From: a virus
DNA length: 20,920 bases
Virus record (IMG/VR): IMGVR_UViG_3300027770_000298
Coordinates: 1 to 20,920 of that record
Reading direction: 5' to 3' (one strand)
The notes under the pieces are model-generated. The model saw only the letters and a list, made by a program, of their open reading frames with translations, had not been told where the DNA came from and made no database searches. Positions 1 to 8,046 of this stretch are shown one piece after another. The stretch's first letter is position 1. Each line of letters begins with the position of its first letter. A program made the position numbers and the translations under genes.

Positions 1-523
1 ATTCGTTAAATTCAACTACTGGAACGATGTCACCTTTGGCATAGGATTTACGTTGATCAGCAGTCAGACTATTGACGTCTACATTCTGTGTGCCCGCTAT
101 CCCTGGCAACATGAAATGGCTGAGATTGCTGTTAACACAGCCAATAAAATACCCACGCAAGGGATCACCAGCGATGAATACAACGATGACTTCTACACCA
201 ATATCTGGTGGAACCATCCACATGCCATAGGTGTGGCTTACCTTGGTAAAACCATTTTCTGGGCTAGGTGTATCTGTTTGTGATTGGACTTGGCTGGTAT
301 AACCCATATAAGGACTACTATAGCTGACCGTGCGCCAATTGTTTGGATCATCTGCTGGGCCACCTAGATCAGGAATGTATACCTGTAGTCTTCCTGACAA
401 GGTCGGGTCAAGATTATTCTTAACTATACCTACGTATGGATAGGGATCAACACGGGTGCCTGGGGCTTCTTCTCTGCGTGCTGCCTTGACTACCTTGCCA
501 CCTATCCTGTCATTGATTGCCAT
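1..523 (-). CDS. 5: gp5-like baseplate hub protein, N-terminal OB-fold part (partial)
   Basis: The gene starts at the ATG at 523 and runs leftward off the window; 174 codons are visible with no stop. A clear ribosome site, AAAGGAAA, lies 7 bases before the ATG. The translation begins MAINDRIGGKVVKAARREEA and contains GRLQVYIPDLGG at about residues 44-55 and YGMWMVPPDIGVEVIVVF at about 99-116, followed by GDPLRGYFIGC. This pattern of a short beta barrel with a PPxxGxEV strand is typical of the gp5/VgrG/gpV OB-fold that forms the base of the central tail spike. It is the last visible gene of the minus-strand baseplate operon and lies 30 bases after the hub-lysozyme gene. No lysozyme domain is seen in the visible part; a lysozyme domain is instead fused to the preceding protein. 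Whether a beta-helix needle follows cannot be seen. The OB-fold call is inferred from motif memory. Confidence 0.72.
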   Translation of the reverse strand, partial: MAINDRIGGKVVKAARREEAPGTRVDPYPYVGIVKNNLDPTLSGRLQVYIPDLGGPADDPNNWRTVSYSSPYMGYTSQVQSQTDTPSPENGFTKVSHTYGMWMVPPDIGVEVIVVFIAGDPLRGYFIGCVNSNLSHFMLPGIAGTQNVDVNSLTADQRKSYAKGDIVPVVEFNE

Positions 524-553
524 TTGAGTTTCCTTTGATTATTGCACCGCAGC

Positions 554-3400
554 TTAGCCTGGCACTCTATTACCTCTACCAGATATCGGAGTGAAGTCAG
601 GCACTATGGCTTGTGGATCTGTCTGAGCAGTTATAGTTTCTTCTGGTGCAGTTTCATTCACTATACGCAGATCCTGCGCATTTTGTGTTACCAATGGTGG
701 TACATTATTAGCTTCTTGTGCGGCCTGTTGATCCTGTCCGGCTGTTTGATTCGTTGCTGAGTCACTGGCATCAGCAGTGGTCTGAGGTACTCCACCACTT
801 TGTAGCAGGCCAGGAATGATTGGGGGAGTTTGAGTGATACCTAGTTTACCTGGGAATGCATCTGGATTGGATTCTTCACGCTGTGTTCTTTCTGTTCCAT
901 CGGTATTTTGTAATTCAGTATAGTCAAATGCTGCCTGTCGAGGCAAGCGTGCTAGTTCTAATTCTTGCGTAAATTGTCCATTTTGAAAATTGCTAGTAAC
1001 TGTCATAACTCGATATAGACCACTAAACAAACTATTTTTATAATTAGAATCAAATTCCATTAATCCTGTCGATTCATCAATGTCGACCGGAGTGCGGAAC
1101 AATACCTGTGCATATAATTCTCCGTTATCCATTACCAAACTACCGTTGTTTGGCAATAGTCTTTCGTCATCGGTAGGTTTTGTGGGGGTAGCAGTAACGC
1201 TAGTCAGCGGTGTTCTATAGAATATATCATCTTGTTTGATAAAATCTGGATCTCCTAGGATCTTTAATTTTAAAATCATCATATCACCCAAGGTACTGGT
1301 CATGATGCTATCGGCCAAGTCAGACGCCGCTACTTGTTTTGTATCATTTGCTCCGCCTGTGGCACTGGCAGTAGAATTCTGTACCACAGGGTGTAGGATC
1401 GATGGCATGATAGCGTTAGGTTCCATTGATGCATCACCGCCACCGTAATTTGGGAAATTCTGTGTTTGTTCGGTAGTAGAGTTGCTGTCAGCAGTGGGAT
1501 TAAGTTCTGCTAGACTATTCCTGTAGGCGGTAACTTGACTAGTATATAACGTATTAAAATTAATATCAAAATCAAATACGTCATCATTCTTACCAGTGTA
1601 GATATAGTTATAATTTTTACATGGACTTAATGCCACACCTTGTGGGGCTATGTCAAGGCGCACATTAGAAATCTTATATGGTGTCACTCTATAGGTTATT
1701 TCTCTAGAAAACTTACCTCTGATCTTATCAAATTTTCGTAATCTGACAATAGGCACGATCTTAAACCAATTAAGTGGCTCTTCTGCCATTTGTTTTCTTT
1801 TTTGATCATAGTCAGGATCTGAAGGAATTATCAGCTGATTGTGTATGTAATCACTGTTGCGTATGACATATTCTAGTAATTTGTCAATGGTCGTGCCATA
1901 ATTAATTTGGAATACGACCTTGCTAGGGTCATACATTGCCTGTTGCTCGCCTGCGGCTTGTCTTTTTATATTAACAAAGTCGTTGGGTGTTCTAGCATCT
2001 TGCATTCGAGTTCGTTTAGGGGTAACTGTATCTGGGTGAGTGAATAGACTTTTACCAATAATGTCATCAAATTCAAATCTATAGACATCATTTTCACTGA
2101 TAATTCCGTTGGTCTTTAACTTTTCACTCCATTCATTGATAGCAGTGCCATAACTCTTAACACGTGTATAGGTGGTATCACTAGCTGTGGCATTAAAATT
2201 TGGACCTTGATTATACTGTTCTGTTATCGCACGCTCACCCGGCACTTGATTACCGGCAAATGGTACAGTGTCGGCAGCTGTGCCTTCGATCGATTGGAAA
2301 AATTCAGAAACAGACCCAGCTACTACTTCAAAATTGGCTGGTGTAGTCACAGTATTTTTATCATATGCTGAATGATTATATGCCGAGGTAGCTATTCTGT
2401 ATTCTGCACCTTTACCGCTGACCTTTACATCAAATTGTGTAAGTGTAATAGGTATGCGTTTGCGCAATTCTTCAACTGAGCCAACAATCTTACCGGCATC
2501 ATCTATAGTAAAAAAATCTATCTGTAGTAGATATGGCATCTGTGTATAGCTTGGGCTTTTAATGGCTTTAGCCGCTTTGATTATACGTTCAATCAGTGTG
2601 AATCCGTAAGGTTCAATGATGGTAAATGATGTTTCTATAGCATTAGTATTTCTACTGATATTATTTGGCGCTATGGTGGTTACTACATTAAGATTTTCAA
2701 AGTAGAAATCTTTGTCAAAGAATTCACTGCGTGGAAACGTATCTGGACTATAACGACCGGCACTGGCGATTAATACACGTTTGGGTGTATAGGTCTGTGT
2801 GTTAACCATGTCGTTGTATTCATCTATTGTCAATAGATGTAGGCTTAGGCCATAGATATAGCTGGGATATTGATGCAGTCTATTAGGGATTGGATATAAT
2901 ATAGCTGGGCGTTTTGCGGTAACAAGAACTTCTTCACCCCCAGCAACATCTGCAGGAACTTGTGTGTTCGGAACGGCCGGACCGCCACCTGTTAGTGCAT
3001 TAGCATTGTTGATACGTTTTTGTAGATCAGCGCCGCCACTGCGTTCATAGTATTTGTCAACTGCGGCAGCGGCATCAGCGGCATTGGTTGTTGCTTTGAG
3101 TTTTGCACCTGCGTCTTTTTCTGTACCTTGTGTTAGTTCATAGTTAACGAAGTCTAGCTGTTGTTGGTAGGTTGATTGGCTTAGTGGAACCCCTGCAAAT
3201 GCTTCAAAATTAGCCTGCCTTGCTCCGCGCCATTGTGCGATACCTGCAGCGCCTGTTCCGCCGCCTGCTCCATTGAATGCTTGTGGGTTAAGTCCAGATT
3301 CTTGTTGTAGATTGCCAACGATACCGGCGGCCTGTGCTGGAGACCATCCCTTACCTTGGAAGTAACTTAATGCGGTTTGAGCTGCTTGACTAGTGGCCAT
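554..3400 (-). CDS. Baseplate hub structural protein with N-terminal tail lysozyme domain
   Basis: This 948-residue protein has three parts. Residues about 1-140 match the phage tail lysozyme fold (Phage_lysozyme2 type): GIVGNLQQESGLNP at 26-39, with Glu34 as the likely catalytic acid, then a Gly-rich stretch and GIAQWRGAR. A Pro/Gly/Val linker follows at about 140-165. The large central body (about 165-830) looks like a gp27-type or related baseplate hub protein of T4-like aquatic phages, though I cannot assign its fold with certainty. The last 120 residues are low-complexity, rich in Gln, Thr, Ala and Pro. The lysozyme would cut host peptidoglycan as the tail tube passes through. The gene lies 4 bases after gp53 and 30 bases before the gp5-like gene, so it belongs to the baseplate operon. 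In T4 the lysozyme is part of gp5, so here the domain appears to have moved to a neighbouring protein. Confidence 0.75.
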   Translation of the reverse strand: MATSQAAQTALSYFQGKGWSPAQAAGIVGNLQQESGLNPQAFNGAGGGTGAAGIAQWRGARQANFEAFAGVPLSQSTYQQQLDFVNYELTQGTEKDAGAKLKATTNAADAAAAVDKYYERSGGADLQKRINNANALTGGGPAVPNTQVPADVAGGEEVLVTAKRPAILYPIPNRLHQYPSYIYGLSLHLLTIDEYNDMVNTQTYTPKRVLIASAGRYSPDTFPRSEFFDKDFYFENLNVVTTIAPNNISRNTNAIETSFTIIEPYGFTLIERIIKAAKAIKSPSYTQMPYLLQIDFFTIDDAGKIVGSVEELRKRIPITLTQFDVKVSGKGAEYRIATSAYNHSAYDKNTVTTPANFEVVAGSVSEFFQSIEGTAADTVPFAGNQVPGERAITEQYNQGPNFNATASDTTYTRVKSYGTAINEWSEKLKTNGIISENDVYRFEFDDIIGKSLFTHPDTVTPKRTRMQDARTPNDFVNIKRQAAGEQQAMYDPSKVVFQINYGTTIDKLLEYVIRNSDYIHNQLIIPSDPDYDQKRKQMAEEPLNWFKIVPIVRLRKFDKIRGKFSREITYRVTPYKISNVRLDIAPQGVALSPCKNYNYIYTGKNDDVFDFDINFNTLYTSQVTAYRNSLAELNPTADSNSTTEQTQNFPNYGGGDASMEPNAIMPSILHPVVQNSTASATGGANDTKQVAASDLADSIMTSTLGDMMILKLKILGDPDFIKQDDIFYRTPLTSVTATPTKPTDDERLLPNNGSLVMDNGELYAQVLFRTPVDIDESTGLMEFDSNYKNSLFSGLYRVMTVTSNFQNGQFTQELELARLPRQAAFDYTELQNTDGTERTQREESNPDAFPGKLGITQTPPIIPGLLQSGGVPQTTADASDSATNQTAGQDQQAAQEANNVPPLVTQNAQDLRIVNETAPEETITAQTDPQAIVPDFTPISGRGNRVPG

Positions 3401-3404
3401 TTAC

Positions 3405-3707
3405 CTATAGTCCCAATGCTGAAGTTAGATTCTGTTTCTGTGGCACGTAGATAGTAACACCAGGTTGAAAATCAAAGATAGGATCTTGTAGGACATTTGG
3501 ATTACGTATAACAAACACCCACCATAAGGCAGGATCACCATACAAGTCGAATGCTAGTAGATCAGGACGTCCTCGATAGATAGCGTCAATTTGATATTGC
3601 ACATCTTTTGGATCGATCGGAATACTTGGAATATTAGCCACGTCTAAAAAGAAACCATAGACATCAGTATTAGCGTAAGGACTAGACCTTGAATATGTAA
3701 CTGCCAT
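3405..3707 (-). CDS. 53: Baseplate wedge protein gp53
   Basis: A 100-residue protein with the features of T4 gp53: an N-terminal segment with YSRSSPYANTDVYGFFLDV, a Pro-rich IPSIPIDPKD turn, then RPDLLAFDLYGDPALWWVF and RNPNVLQDPIFDFQPG, ending in a LysM-like TIYVPQKQ strand. gp53 joins baseplate wedges around the hub late in baseplate assembly. T4 gp53 is about 196 residues, so this is a short version holding the conserved core. Its ATG overlaps the stop codon of the upstream gene by one base (TAATG), which indicates translational coupling. The stop is 4 bases before the next start. Function and family are well supported by the RPDLL...LYG...LWWVF...RNPNVLxDPIFDF signature. Confidence 0.88.
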   Translation of the reverse strand: MAVTYSRSSPYANTDVYGFFLDVANIPSIPIDPKDVQYQIDAIYRGRPDLLAFDLYGDPALWWVFVIRNPNVLQDPIFDFQPGVTIYVPQKQNLTSALGL

Positions 3708-4738
3708 TAGATAAATCCTCCAAATCCTTTGTCTTTGTCTGCTAGTAGATCACCATTGGCAAACTTGTTAAGATCAAAGCGGTCGTGTAGGTTTTTGCGA
3801 CTATATATTGGACGCAAGGTCACTGCTATAGTGCTGACTGCTGGTACACGAGTAGTTGTTGTTATTGTGTTATATGCTAATGTGGGTGCCGTGGTTGCCT
3901 TGGTTCCTTCTTTGCTAGAATCTAGTAAAGCCGGAGTATATTTTTCATAGTTGGCGCCTGTGATACTATTAGTTGCCAGGTCAACTGCACTGTTTGGTCC
4001 AGCTGGTGCCGGTGCTGCTGATTCTGTTAAACTAGTCTTGCTGATAGGCACTTGTAGGTAATCTACTTCTGCTGGCATGGTGTGTTGGAATGATGTAATC
4101 ACACAAGGCACGTGAGGAAAATAGTGACTACCGTAGCCATCTAAGAACACTATCGGGGGCGGATTACCTACATTAGCACCTTGACCAAAAAACATCTTGG
4201 TTGCCGCACGGAAAAAGTATATGGCTGCCATCAAATATTGTCCGTCTGCGGGACCTTGGACTGTGAATTCGCCCGATACCTGTATGTCTGCCACTTCTGA
4301 GTTGTTGTAAAAGTGTGCGGGATAATTACTATGTGTAAGGCCGGCTGAAGTATAGTTGGCTTGATGTGTTACTGAAATTTGTGGAACATAGGGCCAGATA
4401 ACACCATTGGTTTCTAATAGGGGATACATCAAAGCGTTTGATAACAGTGTGGGATCTTGGTAGAATATACCAGCACCTGCGGCTAAACTAACACGCACAC
4501 GCCAATCGTCTTCAGCGGCAGCTGTAGCACCACCAGACCCTGAAGCATTTTGGAATCCAAAATTGGGATCAGCTTTAGGCATGCTCGGCATTCCGCCCGG
4601 AAGGAAACCAGCATTTGATCTACGGAGTTTTGCTAGATCTAATAGATCAAACACAGTATTACTACCTGGGATTCCGCCGGACTCTCCGGGAGCCAGACTG
4701 TTAGATTGACTAAAGACTCCGCCTAAATTTAGTGCCAT
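3707..4738 (-). CDS. Baseplate/tail tube cap protein, gp48-like
   Basis: This 343-residue protein is the first gene of the minus-strand baseplate operon. Its start is 25 bases from a perfect late promoter box. It has a Gly/Ser-rich N-terminal 70 residues, then a globular region with DDWRVRVSLAAGAGIFYQ, YPLLETNGVIWPYVPQISV and an AIYFFRAATKMFFGQ helix. It ends in VTLRPIYSRKNLHDRFDLNKFANG and a Gly-Phe tail. The length is close to T4 gp48 (364) and gp54 (320), the two proteins that cap the baseplate and start the tail tube, and the position next to gp53 fits gp48. The ending (YSR...F-L-x-x-F-A-N-G) is a pattern I associate with baseplate proteins of T4-like cyanophages. The exact assignment between gp48, gp54 and another structural protein is inference; a virion structural role is likely. 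Confidence 0.55.
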   Translation of the reverse strand: MALNLGGVFSQSNSLAPGESGGIPGSNTVFDLLDLAKLRRSNAGFLPGGMPSMPKADPNFGFQNASGSGGATAAAEDDWRVRVSLAAGAGIFYQDPTLLSNALMYPLLETNGVIWPYVPQISVTHQANYTSAGLTHSNYPAHFYNNSEVADIQVSGEFTVQGPADGQYLMAAIYFFRAATKMFFGQGANVGNPPPIVFLDGYGSHYFPHVPCVITSFQHTMPAEVDYLQVPISKTSLTESAAPAPAGPNSAVDLATNSITGANYEKYTPALLDSSKEGTKATTAPTLAYNTITTTTRVPAVSTIAVTLRPIYSRKNLHDRFDLNKFANGDLLADKDKGFGGFI

Positions 4739-4752
4739 TTTTAAAATACCTC

Positions 4753-4781
4753 TTGTTCTTAGTATTTATAGGTATTATAAT
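4753..4781 (+). promoter_or_regulatory. Sigma70-like promoter of the gp55 gene
   Basis: TTGTTC at 4753-4758 and a perfect TATAAT at 4776-4781 are separated by 17 bases, 27 bases before the gp55 ATG. The -10 box is perfect; the -35 box keeps only the TTG. The late box of the opposite strand (4763-4770) lies within the spacer. A ribosome site AAAGGAA follows at about 4793-4799. Confidence 0.5.
4763..4770 (-). promoter_or_regulatory. T4-type late promoter for the baseplate operon
   Basis: The plus strand reads TATTTATA, so the minus strand carries TATAAATA, the exact consensus -10 box recognised by T4 gp55. It lies 24 bases before the ATG of the gp48-like gene, which leaves room for a leader of about 18 nt. 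It is inside the 69-base gap between divergent genes. Box identity is seen directly; use by the local gp55 is inferred from T4. Confidence 0.8.
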
Positions 4782-4807
4782 AGTAGTAGTTAAAAGGAAC
4801 CGTAACC

Positions 4808-5692
4808 ATGGCAAGAAAGGTAAATTATCTAAACAATAAAGATATTCTTAAAGAAATACACAAGAGTAAACTCACATACTGTAGTTTCATCAGCGACGAA
4901 GTAAAAAGTTATGACATGATCGTCCTTGGTGTTGACAAGATCACTAAGAAAGCAGTGCAGGAAGCTCGCAAGATGCGTGCAGAACGTCTGGCTAAAGAAG
5001 CACAGGAAGCAGAACTGTTATTAGGAAACAAACGTAAATTAGATGAATTCCTGACACCTACCAAAGATATCCCAGTTACTGATATAGTATTCCGTGTCAT
5101 GACCTGGGCGCATATACCGATCGATGATGTTAAACAGAAAAAAGCAGATCTCAAAGCACAAGAAGAATATGACTCTGATGAAGAAAACTTTGAAACTGAA
5201 TATGACGAGCCGGTGGTGGTTAAAGGTGCAACCAAATATACCAAGGTAAACTTTCCTCCGTTCCAACATTACTCAGTAGATGAAGAACTAAATCCCGTGT
5301 GTGTAGGCAAAAGTCACTGGAAGGGAGGAGTAGAAAAAGGTAAGTTTAGTAAAGATCACGGTAGTATGACTGCTAAATTAGCACACATGTTTATTAAGTT
5401 ATGTGAACGCTATGCTACACGCTCTAACTGGCGCGGTTACACATACAACGATGAAATGCGTAGCCAAGCATTACTACAACTAAGTCAGATTGGCTTACAG
5501 TTTGATGAAGCAAAAAGTCAGAATCCATTTGCTTACTATACTGCAGCTATTACCAATAGTTACACTCGCGTGTTAAACATTGAAAAACGTAACCAGAATA
5601 TCCGTGATGATATTTTAGAGATGAATAATTATAGTCCAAGTTACACACGTCAAGGCGACTGGGGTGCTGGTGGTGGACACTACGAAGAATAA
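4808..5692 (+). CDS. 55: Late transcription sigma factor gp55
   Basis: A 294-residue protein with both hallmarks of T4 gp55. The N-terminus has YLNNKDILKEI (7-17), like T4 YVNNKELLQAI. The C-terminal half has SNWRGYTYNDEMRSQALLQL (206-225), then QFDEAKSQNPFAYYTAAITN (231-250) and the LNIEKRNQNIRDD segment, which match the sigma-2-like core of gp55. gp55 replaces sigma70 on host RNA polymerase and reads TATAAATA boxes. T4 gp55 is about 186 residues; here about 130-160 residues are inserted between the two conserved blocks. They include a charged, probably helical stretch (45-75) and an acidic stretch around YDSDEENFETEYDE (121-134). The start has a good ribosome site (AAAGGAA). The gene is followed by an overlapping radical SAM gene. 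The T4 co-activator gp33 is not seen in this window. Confidence 0.88.
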   Translation: MARKVNYLNNKDILKEIHKSKLTYCSFISDEVKSYDMIVLGVDKITKKAVQEARKMRAERLAKEAQEAELLLGNKRKLDEFLTPTKDIPVTDIVFRVMTWAHIPIDDVKQKKADLKAQEEYDSDEENFETEYDEPVVVKGATKYTKVNFPPFQHYSVDEELNPVCVGKSHWKGGVEKGKFSKDHGSMTAKLAHMFIKLCERYATRSNWRGYTYNDEMRSQALLQLSQIGLQFDEAKSQNPFAYYTAAITNSYTRVLNIEKRNQNIRDDILEMNNYSPSYTRQGDWGAGGGHYEE

Positions 5693-6983
5693 TCATATAT
5701 TTCCAATTAAAGTAGAACCTGCTTGTTTACTCAAATGGAATTGGAGCACTATTTATTTTAACAGTGGGTCTACTGCGTCTTGCCATCGCACTGAAAAATA
5801 TGCTATAGATCCTGGTAATTTTAGCAATTTCCATAATGTTCCTGAAAAAATTCGAGATAGACAAGCAATGTTAGATGGGCAGTGGCCCGGACACGGGTGT
5901 GAATATTGTCGTAATGTAGAACAGGCAGGGGGTATAAGTGATCGTCAATATCAACTTAAATTACAAGGTGATCCTTGCCAACATCCGCCAGAATTAAACA
6001 CAGATCCTGCAGCCACAGAAATAACTCCCACCATCTTAGAAGTTTATTTTACCAATACCTGTAATATGGCTTGTATATATTGTGGGCCACAATTCAGCAG
6101 TAAATGGGAAAACGAAAATAGAAAATTTAAAAGTAATTTCGTCAATGCTAATACTGCGTTCAATGTTCAATCTAGTTTTAATAATCCACATTACAACAAG
6201 ATGACTTCTGCATTGTGGGACTATCTGGTAGAGAAAGATCGCTATCTTACCTTACGCAGATTTCATATACTTGGTGGCGAACCTTTTCTTCTTGATGAGA
6301 TGGATGATGTTATAAATTTTTGGGACAAACACAAAAATATTGACTTAGTCATTAGTGTAATTACAAACTTAAATATTCCACACAAACGTTTTAAGCAATA
6401 CATGGAAAAATTTAAACAATTGATCATTGATCGAAAAATTTGGAAAATACAGATCACTGCTAGTTTAGATGCCTGGGGAAAAGAACAAGAATATACCAGA
6501 TATGGCCTCGATTTATCTCTTTGGGAAAAGAATTTTGATTTTTTAGTTGATCAGCCGTGGGTTACACTATCTATAAACAGCGCCATATCTGCATTGACCA
6601 TTAAACAAATGCCTGCGTTAATAGAAAAAATTAACCAATGGAATTCGTTGCGTGGGACAGAAATTAGAACCGATGATAATGTATTTGGCGAACCTATACA
6701 TTATAGCTTTAATACCACTGGTTCATATGATAACCCTTACATATTTGGCAAAGATATATTTGATCAAGACTTTAATAAAATTTTACAATTAATGTCCGAC
6801 AAAACAGAAACTGATCGAGCTGTAAAGCTACAGATACAATCAATTGCCGACACATTAAAAAAATCATTAAAAGATGAAAATAAAATTAAAGACTTAAAAA
6901 ATTATCTAACATTATTAGATCAACGAAGAAATACTAATTGGAAACAGACATTTCCTTGGTTAGTTGATATTTTGCCAAATTGA
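5664..6983 (+). CDS. Radical SAM protein 1 with N-terminal cysteine-rich (twitch-like) region
   Basis: A 439-residue radical SAM enzyme. Cys133-x3-Cys137-x2-Cys140 (CNMACIYC) is the motif that binds the 4Fe-4S cluster cleaving S-adenosylmethionine, and GGEP at 207-210 is the SAM-binding motif 2. Before the core lies a cysteine-bearing region (Cys21, Cys40, Cys79, Cys82) ending in GGISDRQYQL, of the kind called twitch domain in phage radical SAM proteins; it may bind a second cluster. The substrate is unknown. The start is GTG at 5664, overlapping the gp55 gene by 29 bases; GTG codons at 5670 and 5673 are alternatives, and CAAGG at 5651-5655 may serve as ribosome site. Translational coupling to gp55 is likely. 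The gene is visibly more A+T-rich and lysine/asparagine-rich than gp55 and gp47, which may mark separate acquisition. No terminator follows. Confidence 0.82.
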   Translation: MLVVDTTKNNHIFPIKVEPACLLKWNWSTIYFNSGSTASCHRTEKYAIDPGNFSNFHNVPEKIRDRQAMLDGQWPGHGCEYCRNVEQAGGISDRQYQLKLQGDPCQHPPELNTDPAATEITPTILEVYFTNTCNMACIYCGPQFSSKWENENRKFKSNFVNANTAFNVQSSFNNPHYNKMTSALWDYLVEKDRYLTLRRFHILGGEPFLLDEMDDVINFWDKHKNIDLVISVITNLNIPHKRFKQYMEKFKQLIIDRKIWKIQITASLDAWGKEQEYTRYGLDLSLWEKNFDFLVDQPWVTLSINSAISALTIKQMPALIEKINQWNSLRGTEIRTDDNVFGEPIHYSFNTTGSYDNPYIFGKDIFDQDFNKILQLMSDKTETDRAVKLQIQSIADTLKKSLKDENKIKDLKNYLTLLDQRRNTNWKQTFPWLVDILPN

Positions 6984-6993
6984 TAGCTATGAG

Positions 6994-7022
6994 TAGACAA
7001 ATAGAATTTAATAAGGTATAAT
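6994..7022 (+). promoter_or_regulatory. Strong sigma70-like promoter before gp47
   Basis: TAGACA (6994-6999) matches TTGACA at 5 of 6 positions, the spacer is exactly 17 bases, and TATAAT (7017-7022) is perfect. The start codon of gp47 is only 6 bases after the -10 box, so a transcript started here would begin at or next to the ATG. AAGG at 7013-7016 could serve as ribosome site only for transcripts from further upstream. Confidence 0.45.
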
Positions 7023-7028
7023 ATAACT

Positions 7029-8045
7029 ATGGCTAATCTATTCAAGAAAGCGGCTGTTCTGACTGACATTCATTTTGGATTAAAGTCTAACAGTGCTACA
7101 CATAACGACGATTGTCTTAACTTTGTTAAATGGTTTATAGAAACCGCCCGAGCTGAGGGCTGCGATACCTGTTTCATGACGGGTGACTGGCACAACAATC
7201 GTGCGGCGATCAACATAGTCACACTGAATTACAGTCTTACTGCCCTGGAGTTATTGGGCAAGGCCTTTGATCGTGTGTTCTTTATTCCAGGTAATCACGA
7301 TCTGTATTACAGAGATAAGCGTGATATCCAATCAGCTGAGTGGGCTCGACATATACCAAACATTGAGATCATCAACGACTTCTATAAAGAAGGTGATGTA
7401 AGTATTGTTCCTTGGCTAGTGGGTGATGATCATAAGAAACTAGGCAAGATTTCAGCCAAGTATATGTTTGGGCATTTAGAACTACCGCACTTCTATATGA
7501 ATGCCATGGTAGCCATGCCAGACACTGGTGAGATCAAAGAAGGTGCGTTCAATGGTGTAGAGAAAGTATTCACTGGACACTTCCATAAACGTCAGACACG
7601 TGGCAACATTACCTATATGGGTAATTGTTTTCCACACAACTATGCAGATGCCGGTGATGACGACCGAGGTATGATGATCTTAGAGTGGGGGAAAGAGCCA
7701 GAGTATCATACTTGGCCAGGACAACCTAGATATCGTGTGTTGAATCTAAGTGATGTACTTAAAACTCCAGAAGCACTATTATTACCAAACATGCACTGTC
7801 GAGTTAATCTGGACATTGATATCAGTTATGAAGAAGCAACTTTTATCAAAGAAACATTTGTCGGCACATATCAACTGCGTGAATTGACATTACTACCAGT
7901 TAAGAATGCCGATATTGGGTCTGACATCATGCTAGGTAATATCAAATTTGAAAGCATTGACAGCATCGTGACTAGCCAATTGACTAATATCGCTAGCGAT
8001 CATTACGATCCCAATTTACTATTAGATATCTATAGGCATCTATAA
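7029..8045 (+). CDS. 47: Recombination endonuclease subunit gp47 (Mre11-like)
   Basis: This 338-residue protein carries the calcineurin-like phosphoesterase motifs of Mre11/SbcD in order: DIH at 13-15, GDWHNN at 52-57, GNHD at 88-91 and GHFH at 183-186. These bind the two metal ions of the nuclease. With gp46 it forms the complex that processes DNA ends for T4 recombination and recombination-dependent replication, acting in the cytoplasm. The length equals that of T4 gp47 (339). The ATG at 7029 was kept because the first strand of the fold follows directly; the ribosome site is weak (AAGG, 12 bases upstream). gp46 starts one base after its stop codon. Confidence 0.95.
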   Translation: MANLFKKAAVLTDIHFGLKSNSATHNDDCLNFVKWFIETARAEGCDTCFMTGDWHNNRAAINIVTLNYSLTALELLGKAFDRVFFIPGNHDLYYRDKRDIQSAEWARHIPNIEIINDFYKEGDVSIVPWLVGDDHKKLGKISAKYMFGHLELPHFYMNAMVAMPDTGEIKEGAFNGVEKVFTGHFHKRQTRGNITYMGNCFPHNYADAGDDDRGMMILEWGKEPEYHTWPGQPRYRVLNLSDVLKTPEALLLPNMHCRVNLDIDISYEEATFIKETFVGTYQLRELTLLPVKNADIGSDIMLGNIKFESIDSIVTSQLTNIASDHYDPNLLLDIYRHL

Positions 8046-8046
8046 T

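Noticed and set aside
4909-5269. Two minus-strand frames inside gp55
   Set aside because: They are shadows of the gp55 frame, with no ribosome site and no recognisable protein features.
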